Part shown: positions 48,796-63,500 of the stretch, piece by piece | Numbering within the stretch: position 1 is the stretch's first letter | Layout of the letters: each line of letters begins with the position of its first letter | Assembly: GCA_958496175.1 (NCBI GenBank) | Contig: OY292279.1 | Coordinates: 1,240,001 to 1,304,000, forward strand | Reading direction: 5' to 3' | From: Sisyra terminalis | Taxonomy: Eukaryota > Arthropoda > Insecta > Neuroptera > Sisyridae | DNA: 64,000 bases | Notes under the pieces: generated by a model | What the model was told of the DNA's origin: nothing | The model's input: only the letters and a program-made list of their open reading frames with translations | Database searches by the model: none | Made by a program: the position numbers and the translations under genes

Positions 48796-51746
48796 ATCTA
48801 GTTAATCAATGCTTATTATTTTTTGCATAGTAGTTAAGGATGATTTAATCTTTAATATTCAACTCAATTTTGGCGAAACAAATCATCCCTTATATCCTTT
48901 TTATGCACTCGAAAATTGTCCTTTTTGAAATTTTGAAATGGAATTGTGATTGTCTTGTAACCCACAGGACAAAATTTTTTTCACATTATAATTCACTTGA
49001 TAGCCTGGATTCATAATCAGTTGAGAAAACTGAACCTCATAATGAAAAGTCGCCCCCTTTAAATGACCCAATATCAGTCGAATTTTCTCGCATAGACTTT
49101 CAACTCCTTAACTTCCCGTTCTAATTTTACAAGGATCTAGTTAACCAATGCTTTATATTTTTTGCATAGTAGTTAAGGATGATTTAATCTTTAATATTCA
49201 ATTCTTTATTGGCGAAACAAATCATCCCTTATATCCTTTTTATGCACTCGAAAATTGTCCTTTTTGAAATTTTGAAATGGAATTGTGATTGTCTTGTAAC
49301 CCACAGGACAAATTTATTTTCACATTATAATTCACTTGATAGCCTGGATTCATAATCAGTTGAGAAAACTAAACCTCATAATGAAAAGTCGCCCCCTTTA
49401 AATGACCCAATATCAGTCGAATTTTCTCGCATAGACTTTAAACTCCTTAACTTCCCGTTCTAATTTTTCAGGGATTTAGTTAACCAATGCTTTTTATTTT
49501 TCGCATAGTAGTTAAGGATGATTTAATCTTTAATATTCAACTCGATATTGGCGAAACAAATCATCCCTTATATCCTTTTTATGCTCTCGAAAATTGTCCT
49601 TTTTGAAATTTTGAAATGGAATTGTGATTGTCTTGTAACCCACAGAACAAATTTATTTTCACATTATAATTCACTTGATAGCCTGGATTCATAATCCGTT
49701 GTGAAAACTAGACCTCATAATGAAAAGTCACCCCCTTTAAATGACCCAATATCAGTCGAATTTTTTCGCATAGACTTTCTACTCCTTAACTTTCCGTTCT
49801 AATTTTACAAGGATCTAGTTAACCAATGCTTTTAATTTTTTGCATAGTAGTTAAGGATGATTTAATCTTTAATATTCTACTCCATTTTGGCGAAACAAAA
49901 TATCTCTTATATCCTTTTTATGCACTCGAAAATTGCCCTTTTTGAAACTTTGAGACGATATTGCGGGTGTCCTTTGGAACTCAGGACAAAATTTTTTTCA
50001 CATTATTATTCACTTGATAGCCTGGATTCATAATCCGTTGAGAAAACTAGACCTCATAATGAAAAGTGGCCCCCTTTAAATGACTCAATATCAGTCGAAT
50101 TTTCTCGCATAGACTTTCAACTCCTTAACTTCCTGTTCTAATTTTACGAAGATCTACTTAACCAATGCTTTTTATTTTTTGCATAGTAGTTAAGGATGAT
50201 TTAATCTTTAATATTCTACTCCATTTTGGCGAAACAAAATATCTCTTATATCCTTTTTATGCATTCGAAAATTGTCCTTTTTGAAACTTTATAACGGTAT
50301 TGCGGGTGTCCTTTGGCTTACAGGACAAATTTTTTTTCATATAATAATTTCATTGATAGCCTGGATTCATAATCCGTTGAGAAAACTCGCACTCATAATG
50401 AAAAGTCACCCCCTTTAAATGACCCAAATTCAGTCGAATTTTTTCGCATAGACTTTCAACTCCTTAACTTCCCGTTCTAATTTTACAAGGATCTAGTTAA
50501 CCAATGCTTTATATTTTTTGCATAGTAATTAAGGATGATTTAATCTTTAATATTCAATTCTTTATTGGCGAAACAAATCATCCCTTATATCCTTTTTATA
50601 CACTCGAAAATTGTCCTTTTTGAAATTTTGAAATGGAATTGTGATTGTCTTGTAACCCACAGAACAAATTTATTTTCACATTATAATTCACTTGATAGCC
50701 TGGATTCATAATCCGTTGTGAAAACTATCCCTCATAATGAAAAGTCACCCCCTTTAAATGACCCAAATTCCGTCGAATTTTTTCGCATAGACTTTAAACT
50801 CCTTAACTTCCCGTTCTAATTTTTCAGGGATTTAGTTAACCAATGCTTTTTATTTTTTGCATAGTAGTTAAGGATGATTTAATCTTTAATATTCAACTCG
50901 ATATTGGCGAAACAAATCATCCCTTATATCCTTTTTATGCACTCGAAAATTGTCCTTTTTGAAATTTTGAAATGGAATTGTGATTGTCTTGTAACCCACA
51001 GGACAAATTTATTTTCACATTATAATTCACTTGATAGCCTGGATTCATAATCAGTTGAGAAAACTAAACCTCATAATGAAAAGTCGCCCCCTTTAAATGA
51101 CCCAATATCAGTCGAATTTTCTCGCATAGACTTTAAACTCCTTAACTTCCCGTTCTAATTTTTCAGGGATTTAGTTAACCAAAGCTTTATATTTTTTGCA
51201 TAGTAGTTAATGATGATTTAATCTTTAATATTCAACTCGATATTGGCGAAACAAATCATCCCTTATATCCTTTTTATGCACTCGAAAATTGTCCTTTTTG
51301 AAATTTTGAATTGGAATTGTGATTGTCTTGTAACCCACAGAACAAATTTATTTTCACATTATAATTCACTTGATAGTCTGGATTCATAATCCGTTGTGAA
51401 AACTAGACCTCATTTTGAAAAGTCACCCCCTTTAAATGACCCAAATTCCGTCGAATTTTTTCGCATAGACTTTAAACTCCTTAACTTCCCGTTCTAATTT
51501 TTCAGGGATTTAGTTAACCAATGCTTTTTATTTTTTGCATAGTAGTTAAGGATGATTTAATCTTTATTATTCAACTCGATATTGGCGAAACAAATCATCC
51601 CTTATATCCTTTTTATGCACTCGAAAATTGTCCTTTTTGAAATTTTGAAATGGAATTGTGATTGTCTTGTAACCCACAGGACAAATTTATTTTCACATTA
51701 TAATTCACTTGATAGCCTGGATTCATAATCCGTTGTGAAAACTAGA

Positions 51747-53780
51747 CCTCATAATGAAAAGTCACCCCCTTTAAATGACCCAATATCAGTCGAATTTTTT
51801 CGCATAGACTTTCAACTCCTTAACTTCCCGTTCTAATTTTTAAGGGATCTAGTTAACCAATGCTTTATATTTTTTGCATAGTAGTTAAGGATGATTTAAT
51901 CTTTAATATTCAATTCAATTTTGGCGAAGCAAATCATCCCTTATATCCTTTTTATGCACTCGAAAATTGTCCTTTTTGAAATGTTGAAATGGAATTGTGA
52001 TTGTCATGTAACCCACAGGACAAAATTTTTTTCACATTATAATTCACTTGATAGCCTGGATTCATAATCAGTTGAGAAAACTAAACCTCATAATGAAAAG
52101 TCGCCCCCTTTAAATGACCCAATATCAGTCGAATTTTCTCGCATAGACTATAAACTCCTTAACTTCCCGTTCTAATTTTTCAGGGATTTAGTTAACCAAT
52201 GCTTTTTATTTTTTGCATAGTAGTTAAGGATGATTTAATCTTTAATATTCAACTCGATATTGGCGAAACAAATCATCCCTTATATCCTTTTTATGCACTC
52301 GAAAATTGTCCTTTTTGAAATTTTGAAATGGAATTGTGATTGTCTTGTAACCCACAGGACAAATTTATTTTCACATTATAATTCACTTGATAGCCTGGAT
52401 TCATAATCCGTTGTGAAAACTAGACCTCATAATGAAAAGTCACCCCCTTTAAATGACCCAATATCAGTCGAATTTTTTCGCATAGACTTTCAACTCCTTA
52501 ACTTCCCGTTCTAATTTTTAAGGGATCTAGTTAACCAATGCTTTATATTTTTTGCATAGTAGTTAAGGATGATTTAATCTTTAATATTCAATTCAATTTT
52601 GGCGAAGCAAATCATCCCTTATATCCTTTTTATGCACTCGAAAATTGTCCTTTTTGAAATGTTGAAATGGAATTGTGATTGTCATGTAACCCACAGGACA
52701 AAATTTTTTTCACATTATAATTCACTTGATAGCCTGGATTCATAATCAGTTGAGAAAACTAAACCTCATAATGAAAAGTCGCCCCCTTTAAATGACCCAA
52801 TATCAGTCGAATTTTCTCGCATAGACTATAAACTCCTTAACTTCCCGTTCTAATTTTTCAGGGATTTAGTTAACCAATGCTTTTTATTTTTTGCATAGTA
52901 GTTAAGGATGATTTAATCTTTAATATTCAACTCGATATTGGCGAAACAAATCATCCCTTATATCCTTTTTATGCACTCGAAAATTGTCCTTTTTGAAATT
53001 TTGAAATGGAATTGTGATTGTCTTGTAACCCACAGGACAAATTTATTTTCACATTATAATTCACTTGATAGCCTGGATTCATAATCCGTTGTGAAAACTA
53101 GACCTCATAATGAAAAGTCACCCCCTTTAAATGACCCAATATCAGTCGAATTTTTTCGCATAGACTTTCAACTCCTTAACTTCCCGTTCTAATTTTTAAG
53201 GGATCTAGTTAACCAATGCTTTATATTTTTTGCATAGTAGTTAAGGATGATTTAATCTTTAATATTCAATTCAATTTTGGCGAAGCAAATCATCCCTTAT
53301 ATCCTTTTTATGCACTCGAAAATTGTCCTTTTTGAAATGTTGAAATGGAATTGTGATTGTCATGTAACCCACAGGACAAAATTTTTTTCACATTATAATT
53401 CACTTGATAGCCTGGATTCATAATCAGTTGAGAAAACTAAACCTCATAATGAAAAGTCGCCCCCTTTAAATGACCCAATATCAGTCGAATTTTCTCGCAT
53501 AGACTATAAACTCCTTAACTTCCCGTTCTAATTTTTCAGGGATTTAGTTAACCAATGCTTTTTATTTTTTGCATAGTAGTTAAGGATGATTTAATCTTTA
53601 ATATTCAACTCGATATTGGCGAAACAAATCATCCCTTATATCCTTTTTATGCACTCGAAAATTGTCCTTTTTGAAATTTTGAAATGGAATTGTGATTGTC
53701 TTGTAACCCACAGGACAAATTTATTTTCACATTATAATTCACTTGATAGCCTGGATTCATAATCCGTTGTGAAAACTAGA
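51747..53780. repeat. 678-bp dimer, three tandem copies
   Basis: Units at 51747-52424, 52425-53102 and 53103-53780 each hold two 339-bp monomers. The first has GGCGAAGCAAATC and GTCATGTAACC; the second has CTCGCATAGACTATAAAC and CTCGATATTGG. The three units look essentially identical, which indicates the youngest local amplification besides the 4-mer at the right end. A single copy occurs at about 55817-56494. Confidence 0.85.
52425..52763. repeat. Representative type B monomer (339 bp)
   Basis: A full monomer whose block at positions 235-268 reads as TTGAAATGGAATTG, GTGATTGTC and TGTAACCCACAGG, in place of the GCGGGTGTCC form. Outside this block it is nearly the same as type A. Type B is the commonest type in the window and dominates the right third. 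This copy has two private changes (AATGTTGAAATGG and GTCATGTAACC) that mark the 678-bp dimer array. Confidence 0.85.
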
Positions 53781-54119
53781 CCTCATAATGAAAAGTCACC
53801 CCCTTTAAATGACCCAATATCAGTCGAATTTTTTCGCATAGACTTTCAACTCCTTAACTTCCCGTTCTAATTTTACAAGGATCTAGTTAACCAATGCTTT
53901 TTATTTTTTGCATAGTAGTTAAGGATGATTTAATCTTTAATATTCTTCTCCATTTTGGCGAAACAAAATATCTCTTATATCCTTTTTATGCACTCGAAAA
54001 TTGTCCTTTTTGAAATTTTGAAATGGAATTGTGATTGTCTTGTAACCCACAGGACAAATTTATTTTCACTTTATAATTCACTTGATAGCCTGGATTCATA
54101 ATCCGTTGTGAAAACTAGA

Positions 54120-57100
54120 CCTCATAATGAAAAGTCACCCCCTTTAAATGACCCAATATCAGTCGAATTTTTTCGCATAGACTTTCAACTCCTTAACTTC
54201 CCGTTCTAATTTTTCAAGGATCTAGTTAACCAATGCTTTTTATTTTTTGCATAGTAGTTAAGGATGATTTAATCTTTAATATTCAAATCAATTTTGGCGA
54301 AACAAATCATCCCTTATATCCTTTTTATGCAATCCAAAATTTTTCCTTTTTGAAAATTTGATATCATATTGCGGGTGTCCTTTGGGACACAGGACAAAAT
54401 TTTTTTCACATTACAATTCACTTGATAGCCTGGATTCATAATCAGTTGAGAAAACTTAACCTCATAATGAAAAGTCGCCCCCTTTAAATGACCCAATATC
54501 AGTCGAATTTTTTCGCATAGACTTTAAACTCCTTAACTTCCCGTTCTAATTTTTAAGGGATCTAGTTAACTAATGCTTATTATTTTTTGCATAGTAGTTA
54601 AGGATGATTTAGTCTTTAATATTTAACTCGATATTGGCGAAACAAATCATCCCTTATATCCTTTTTATGCACTCGAAAAGTGTCCTTTTTGAACTTTTGA
54701 AATGGAATTGTGATTGTCTTGTAACCCACAGGACAAATTTATTTTCACATTATAATTCACTTGATAGCCTGGATTCATAATCCGTTGTGAAAACTAGACC
54801 TCATAATGAAAAGTCACCCCCTTTAAATGACCCAATATCAGTCGAATTTTTTCGCATAGACTTTCAACTCCTTAACTTCCCGTTCTAATTTTTCAGGGAT
54901 TTAGTTAACCAATGCTTTTTATTTTTTGCATAGTAGTTAAGGATGATTTAATCTTTATTATTCAACTCGATATTGGCGAAACAAATCATCCCTTATATCC
55001 TTTTTATGCACTCGAAAATTGTCCTTTTTGAAATTTTGAAATGGAATTGTGATTGTCTTGTAACCCACAGGACAAATTTATTTTCACATTATAATTCACT
55101 TGATAGCCTGGATTCATAATCCGTTGAGAAAACTAAACCTCATAATGAAAAGTCGCCCCCTTTAAATGACCCAATATCAGTCGAATTTTCTCGCATAGAC
55201 TTTAAACTCCTTAACTTCCCGTTCTAATTTTTCAGGGATTTAGTTAACCAAAGCTTTATATTTTTTGCATAGTAGTTAATGATGATTTAATCTTTAATAT
55301 TCAACTCGATATTGGCGAAACAAATCATCCCTTATATCCTTTTTATGCACTCGAAAATTGTCCTTTTTGAAATTTTGAATTGGAATTGTGATTGTCTTGT
55401 AACCCACAGAACAAATTTATTTTCACATTATAATTCACTTGATAGTCTGGATTCATAATCCGTTGTGAAAACTAGACCTCATTTTGAAAAGTCACCCCCT
55501 TTAAATGACCCAAATTCCGTCGAATTTTTTCGCATAGACTTTAAACTCCTTAACTTCCCGTTCTAATTTTTCAGGGATTTAGTTAACCAATGCTTTTTAT
55601 TTTTTGCATAGTAGTTAAGGATGATTTAATCTTTATTATTCAACTCGATATTGGCGAAACAAATCATCCCTTATATCCTTTTTATGCACTCGAAAATTGT
55701 CCTTTTTGAAATTTTGAAATGGAATTGTGATTGTCTTGTAACCCACAGGACAAATTTATTTTCACATTATAATTCACTTGATAGCCTGGATTCATAATCC
55801 GTTGTGAAAACTAGACCTCATAATGAAAAGTCACCCCCTTTAAATGACCCAATATCAGTCGAATTTTTTCGCATAGACTTTCAACTCCTTAACTTCCCGT
55901 TCTAATTTTTAAGGGATCTAGTTAACCAATGCTTTATATTTTTTGCATAGTAGTTAAGGATGATTTAATCTTTAATATTCAATTCAATTTTGGCGAAGCA
56001 AATCATCCCTTATATCCTTTTTATGCACTCGAAAATTGTCCTTTTTGAAATGTTGAAATGGAATTGTGATTGTCATGTAACCCACAGGACAAAATTTTTT
56101 TCACATTATAATTCACTTGATAGCCTGGATTCATAATCAGTTGAGAAAACTAAACCTCATAATGAAAAGTCGCCCCCTTTAAATGACCCAATATCAGTCG
56201 AATTTTCTCGCATAGACTATAAACTCCTTAACTTCCCGTTCTAATTTTTCAGGGATTTAGTTAACCAATGCTTTTTATTTTTTGCATAGTAGTTAAGGAT
56301 GATTTAATCTTTAATATTCAACTCGATATTGGCGAAACAAATCATCCCTTATATCCTTTTTATGCACTCGAAAATTGTCCTTTTTGAAATTTTGAAATGG
56401 AATTGTGATTGTCTTGTAACCCACAGGACAAATTTATTTTCACATTATAATTCACTTGATAGCCTGGATTCATAATCCGTTGTGAAAACTAGACCTCATA
56501 ATGAAAAGTCACCCCCTTTAAATGACCCAATATCAGTCGAATTTTTTCGCATAGACTTTCAACTCCTTAACTTCCCGTTCTAATTTTTCAAGGATCTAGT
56601 TAACCAATGCTTTTTATTTTTTGCATAGTAGTTAAGGATGATTTAATCTTTAATATTCAAATCAATTTTGGCGAAACAAATCATCCCTTATATCCTTTTT
56701 ATGCAATCCAAAATTTTTCCTTTTTGAAAATTTGATATCATATTGCGGGTGTCCTTTGGGACACAGGACAAAATTTTTTTCACATTACAATTCACTTGAT
56801 AGCCTGGATTCATAATCAGTTGAGAAAACTTAACCTCATAATGAAAAGTCGCCCCCTTTAATTGACCCAATATCAGTCGAATTTTTTCGCATAGACTTTA
56901 AACTCCTTAACTTCCCGTTCTAATTTTTAAGGGATCTAGTTAACTAATGCTTATTATTTTTTGCATAGTAGTTAAGGATGATTTAGTCTTTAATATTTAA
57001 CTCGATATTGGCGAAACAAATCATCCCTTATATCCTTTTTATGCACTCGAAAAGTGTCCTTTTTGAACTTTTGAAATGGAATTGTGATTGTCTTGTAACC

Positions 57101-57170
57101 CACAGGACAAATTTATTTTCACATTATAATTCACTTGATAGCCTGGATTCATAATCCGTTGTGAAAACTA
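54120..57170. repeat. Two-monomer block duplicated at 2,374-bp spacing
   Basis: A C-type monomer followed by a TTAGTCTTTAATATTTAAC monomer with CGAAAAGTGTCC occurs at about 54120-54790 and 56494-57164. The second copy has TTTAATTGACCC for TTTAAATGACCC. The pair descends from the 4-mer at 42.0-44.4 kb. Confidence 0.72.
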
Positions 57171-57506
57171 GACCTCATAATGAAAAGTCACCCCCTTTAA
57201 ATGACCCAATATCAGTCGAATTTTTTCGCATAGACTTTCAACTCCTTAACTTCCCGTTCTAATTTTTAAGGGATCTAGTTAACCAATGCTTTATATTTTT
57301 TGCATAGTAGTTAAGGATGATTTAATCTTTAATATTCAATTCAATTTTGGCGAAGCAAATCATCCTTTATATCCTTTTTATGCACTCGAAAATTGTCCTT
57401 TTTGAAATTTTGAAATGGAATTGTGATTGTCTTGTAACCCACAGGACAAATTTATTTTCACATTATAATTCACTTGATAGCCTGGATTCATAATCCGTTG
57501 AGAAAA

Positions 57507-60500
57507 CTAGATCTCATAATGAAAAGTCACCCCCTTTAAATGACCCAATATCAGTCGAATTTTTTCACATAGACTTTAAACTCCTTAACTTCCCGTTCTA
57601 ATTTTTCAGGGATCTAGTTAACCAATGCTTTTTATTTTTTGCATAGTAGTTAAGGATGATTTAATCTTTAATATTCAATTCAATATTGGCGAAACAAATC
57701 ATCCCTTATATCCTTTTTATGCACTCGAAAATTGTCCTTTTTGAAATTTTGAAATGGAATTGTGATTGTCTTGTACCCCACAGGACAAAATTTTTTTTAC
57801 ATTATATTTCACTTGATAGCCTGGATTCATAATCCGTTGTGAAAACTAGACCTCATAATGAAAAGTCGCCCCCCTTAATTGACCCAATATCAGTCGAATT
57901 TACTCGCATAGACTTTAAACTCTATAACTTCCCGTTCTAATTTTACAAGGATCTAGTTAACCAATGCTTTTTATTTTTTGCATAGTAGTTAAGGATGATT
58001 TAATCTTTAATGTTCAACTCAATAATGGCGCAACAAATCATCCCTTATATCCTTTTTATGCACTCGAAAATTGTCCTTTTTGAAATTTTGAAATGGAATT
58101 GTGATTGTCTTGTAACCCACAGGACAAATTTATTTTCACATTATATTTCACTTGATAGCCTGGATTCATAATCCGTTGAGAAAACTATACCTCATAATGA
58201 ATAGGCATCCCCTTTAAATGACCCAATATCAGTCGAATTTACTCGCATAGACTTTAAACTCTATAACTTCCCGTTCTAATTTTACAAGGATCTAGTTAAC
58301 CAATGCTTTTTATTTTTTGCATAGTAGTTAAGAATGATTTAATCTTTTATATTCAACTCAATTTTGGCGAAACAAATCATCCCTTATATCCTTTTCATGC
58401 ACTCGAAAATTGTTCTTTTTGAAATTTTGAAATGGAATTGTGATTGTCTTGTAACCCACAGGTCAAAATTTTTTTAAAATTTTTTTCACTTGATAGCCTG
58501 AATTCATAATCCGTTGAGAAAACTAGACCTCATAATGAAAAGTCACCCCCTTTAAATGACCCAATATCAGTCGAATTTTTTCGCATAGACTTTCAACTCC
58601 TTAACCTCCCGTTCTAATTTTACAAGGATCTAGTTAACCAATGCTTTTTATTTTTTGCATAGTAGTTAAGAATGATTTAATCTTTAATATTCAACTCAAT
58701 TTTGGAGAAAGAAATCATCCCTTATATCCTTTTTATGCACTCGAAAATTGCCATTTTGAAACTTTGAGACGATATTACGGGTGTCCTTTGGAACACAGGA
58801 CAAAATTTTTTTCACATTATTATTCACTTGATAGCCTGGATTCCTAATCCGTTGAGAAAACTAGATCTCATAATGAAAAGTCACCCCCTTTAAATGACCC
58901 AATATCAGTCGAATTTTTTCACATAGACTTTAAACTCCTTAACTTCCCGTTCTAATTTTTCAGGGATCTAGTTAACCAATGCTTTTTATTTTTTGCATAG
59001 TAGTTAAGGATGATTTAATCTTTAATATTCAATTCAATATTGGCGAAACAAATCATCCCTTATATCCTTTTTATGCACTCGAAAATTGTCCTTTTTGAAA
59101 TTTTGAAATGGAATTGTGATTGTCTTGTACCCCACAGGACAAAATTTTTTTTACATTATATTTCACTTGATAGCCTGGATTCATAATCCGTTGTGAAAAC
59201 TAGACCTCATAATGAAAAGTCGCCCCCCTTAATTGACCCAATATCAGTCGAATTTACTCGCATAGACTTTAAACTCTATAACTTCCCGTTCTAATTTTAC
59301 AAGGATCTAGTTAACCAATGCTTTTTATTTTTTGCATAGTAGTTAAGGATGATTTAATCTTTAATATTCAACTCAATATTGGCGAAACAAATCATCCCTT
59401 ATATCCTTTTCATGCACTCGAAAATTGTCCTTTTTGAAATTTTTAAATGGAATTGTGATTGTCTTGTAACCCACAGGACAAATTTATTTTCACATTATAA
59501 TTCACTTGATAGCCTGGATTCATAATTCGTTGTGAAAACTAGACCTCATAATGAAAAGTCGCCCCCATTAAATGACCCAATATCAGTCGAATTTTTTCGC
59601 ATAGACTTTCAACTCCATAACCTCCCGTTCTAATTTTACAAGGATCTAGTTAACCAATGCTATTTATACTTTGCATAGTAGTTAAGGATGATTTAATCTT
59701 TAATATTCTACTCCATTTTGGCGAAACAAAATATTTCATATATCCTTTTTATGCACTCGAAAATTGTCCTTTTTGAAATTTTGAAATGGAATTGTGATTG
59801 TCTTGTAACCCACAGGACAAATTTATTTTCGCATTATAATTCACTTGATAGCCTGGATTCATAATCCGTTGTGAAAACTTGACCTCATAATGAAAAGTCA
59901 CCCCATTTAAATGACCCAATATCAGTCGAATTTTTTCGCATAGACTTTCAACTCCTTAACTTCCCGTTCTAATTTTACTAGGATCTAGTTAACCAATGCT
60001 TTTTATTTTTTGCATAGTAGTTAAGGATGATTTAATCTTTAATATTCAACTCAATATTGGCGAAACAAATCATCCCTTATATCCTTTTCATGCACTCGAA
60101 AATTATCCTTTTTGAAATGGAATTGTGATTGTCTTGTACCCCACAGGACAAAATTTTTTTTACATTATATTTCACTTGATAGCCTGGATTCATAATCAGT
60201 TGAGAAAACTAAACCTCATAATGAAAAGTCGCCCCCTTTAAATGACCCAATATCAGTCGAATTTTTTCGCATAGACTTTCAACTCCTTAACCTCCCGTTC
60301 TAATTTTACAAGGATCTAGTTAACCAATGCTATTTATATTTTGCATAGTAGTTAAGGATGATTTAATCTTTAATATTCAACTCAATATTGGCGAAACAAA
60401 TCATCCCTTATATCCTTTTTATGCACTCGAAAATTGTCCTTTTTGAAATTTTGAAATGGAATTGTGATTGTCTTGTACCCCACAGGACAAAATTTTTTTT

Positions 60501-63500
60501 ACATTATATTTCACTTGATAGCCTGGATTCATAATCCGTTGTGAAAACTAGACCTCATAATGAAAAGTCGCCCCCCTTAATTGACCCAATATCAGTCGAA
60601 TTTACTCGCATAGACTTTAAACTCTATAACTTCCCGTTCTAATTTTACAAGGATCTAGTTAACCAATGCTTTTTATTTTTTGCATAGTAGTTAAGGATGA
60701 TTTAATCTTTAATATTCAACTCAATAATGGCGAAACAAATCATCCCTTATATCCTTTTTATGCACTCGAAAATTGTCCTTTTTGAAATTTTGAAATGGAA
60801 TTGTGATTGTCTTGTAACCCACAGGACAAATTTATTTTCACATTATATTTCACTTGATAGCCTGGATTCATAATCCGTTGAGAAAACTATACCTCATAAT
60901 GAATAGGCATCCCCTTTAAATGACCCAATATCAGTCGAATTTACTCGCATAGACTTTAAACTCTATAACTTCCCGTTCTAATTTTACAAGGATCTAGTTA
61001 ACCAATGCTTTTTATTTTTTGCATAGTAGTTAAGAATGATTTAATCTTTTATATTCAACTCAATTTTGGCGAAACAAATCATCCCTTATATCCTTTTCAT
61101 GCACTCGAAAATTGTTCTTTTTGAAATTTTGAAATGGAATTGTGATTGTCTTGTAACCCACAGGTCAAAATTTTTTTAAAATTTTTTTCACTTGATAGCC
61201 TGAATTCATAATCCGTTGAGAAAACTAGACCTCATAATGAAAAGTCACCCCCTTTAAATGACCCAATATCAGTCGAATTTTTTCGCATAGACTTTCAACT
61301 CCTTAACCTCCCGTTCTAATTTTACAAGGATCTAGTTAACCAATGCTTTTTATTTTTTGCATAGTAGTTAAGAATGATTTAATCTTTAATATTCAACTCA
61401 ATTTTGGAGAAAGAAATCATCCCTTATATCCTTTTTATGCACTCGAAAATTGCCATTTTGAAACTTTGAGACGATATTACGGGTGTCCTTTGGAACACAG
61501 GACAAAATTTTTTTCACATTATTATTCACTTGATAGCCTGGATTCCTAATCCGTTGAGAAAACTAGATCTCATAATGAAAAGTCACCCCCTTTAAATGAC
61601 CCAATATCAGTCGAATTTTTTCACATAGACTTTAAACTCCTTAACTTCCCGTTCTAATTTTTCAGGGATCTAGTTAACCAATGCTTTTTATTTTTTGCAT
61701 AGTAGTTAAGGATGATTTAATCTTTAATATTCAATTCAATATTGGCGAAACAAATCATCCCTTATATCCTTTTTATGCACTCGAAAATTGTCCTTTTTGA
61801 AATTTTGAAATGGAATTGTGATTGTCTTGTACCCCACAGGACAAAATTTTTTTTACATTATATTTCACTTGATAGCCTGGATTCATAATCCGTTGTGAAA
61901 ACTAGACCTCATAATGAAAAGTCGCCCCCCTTAATTGACCCAATATCAGTCGAATTTACTCGCATAGACTTTAAACTCTATAACTTCCCGTTCTAATTTT
62001 ACAAGGATCTAGTTAACCAATGCTTTTTATTTTTTGCATAGTAGTTAAGGATGATTTAATCTTTAATATTCAACTCAATAATGGCGAAACAAATCATCCC
62101 TTATATCCTTTTTATGCACTCGAAAATTGTCCTTTTTGAAATTTTGAAATGGAATTGTGATTGTCTTGTAACCCACAGGACAAATTTATTTTCACATTAT
62201 ATTTCACTTGATAGCCTGGATTCATAATCCGTTGAGAAAACTATACCTCATAATGAATAGGCATCCCCTTTAAATGACCCAATATCAGTCGAATTTACTC
62301 GCATAGACTTTAAACTCTATAACTTCCCGTTCTAATTTTACAAGGATCTAGTTAACCAATGCTTTTTATTTTTTGCATAGTAGTTAAGAATGATTTAATC
62401 TTTTATATTCAACTCAATTTTGGCGAAACAAATCATCCCTTATATCCTTTTCATGCACTCGAAAATTGTTCTTTTTGAAATTTTGAAATGGAATTGTGAT
62501 TGTCTTGTAACCCACAGGTCAAAATTTTTTTAAAATTTTTTTCACTTGATAGCCTGAATTCATAATCCGTTGAGAAAACTAGACCTCATAATGAAAAGTC
62601 ACCCCCTTTAAATGACCCAATATCAGTCGAATTTTTTCGCATAGACTTTCAACTCCTTAACCTCCCGTTCTAATTTTACAAGGATCTAGTTAACCAATGC
62701 TTTTTATTTTTTGCATAGTAGTTAAGAATGATTTAATCTTTAATATTCAACTCAATTTTGGAGAAAGAAATCATCCCTTATATCCTTTTTATGCACTCGA
62801 AAATTGCCATTTTGAAACTTTGAGACGATATTACGGGTGTCCTTTGGAACACAGGACAAAATTTTTTTCACATTATTATTCACTTGATAGCCTGGATTCC
62901 TAATCCGTTGAGAAAACTAGATCTCATAATGAAAAGTCACCCCCTTTAAATGACCCAATATCAGTCGAATTTTTTCACATAGACTTTAAACTCCTTAACT
63001 TCCCGTTCTAATTTTTCAGGGATCTAGTTAACCAATGCTTTTTATTTTTTGCATAGTAGTTAAGGATGATTTAATCTTTAATATTCAATTCAATATTGGC
63101 GAAACAAATCATCCCTTATATCCTTTTTATGCACTCGAAAATTGTCCTTTTTGAAATTTTGAAATGGAATTGTGATTGTCTTGTAACCCACAGGACAAAT
63201 TTATTTTCACATTATAATTCACTTGATAGCCTGGATTCATAATCAGTTGAGAAAACTAAACCTCATAATGAAAAGTCGCCCCCTTTAAATGACCCAATAT
63301 CAGTCGAATTTTTTCGCATAGACTTTCAACTCCTTAACCTCCCGTTCTAATTTTACAAGGATCTAGTTAACCAATGCTTTTTATTTTTTGCATAGTAGTT
63401 AAGAATGATTTAATCTTTAATATTCAACTCAATTTTGGAGAAAGAAATCATCCCTTATATCCTTTTTATGCACTCGAAAATTGCCATTTTGAAACTTTGA

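Larger units (their letters stand above)
51060..56500. repeat. Pair of segments at 4,070-bp spacing
   Basis: A segment with CCAAAGCTTTATATT, GTTAATGATG, GATAGTCTGG and CTCATTTTGAAAAG occurs at about 51060-52420 and again at about 55130-56490. The second copy lacks the internal expansion of the dimer seen after the first. Confidence 0.72.
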
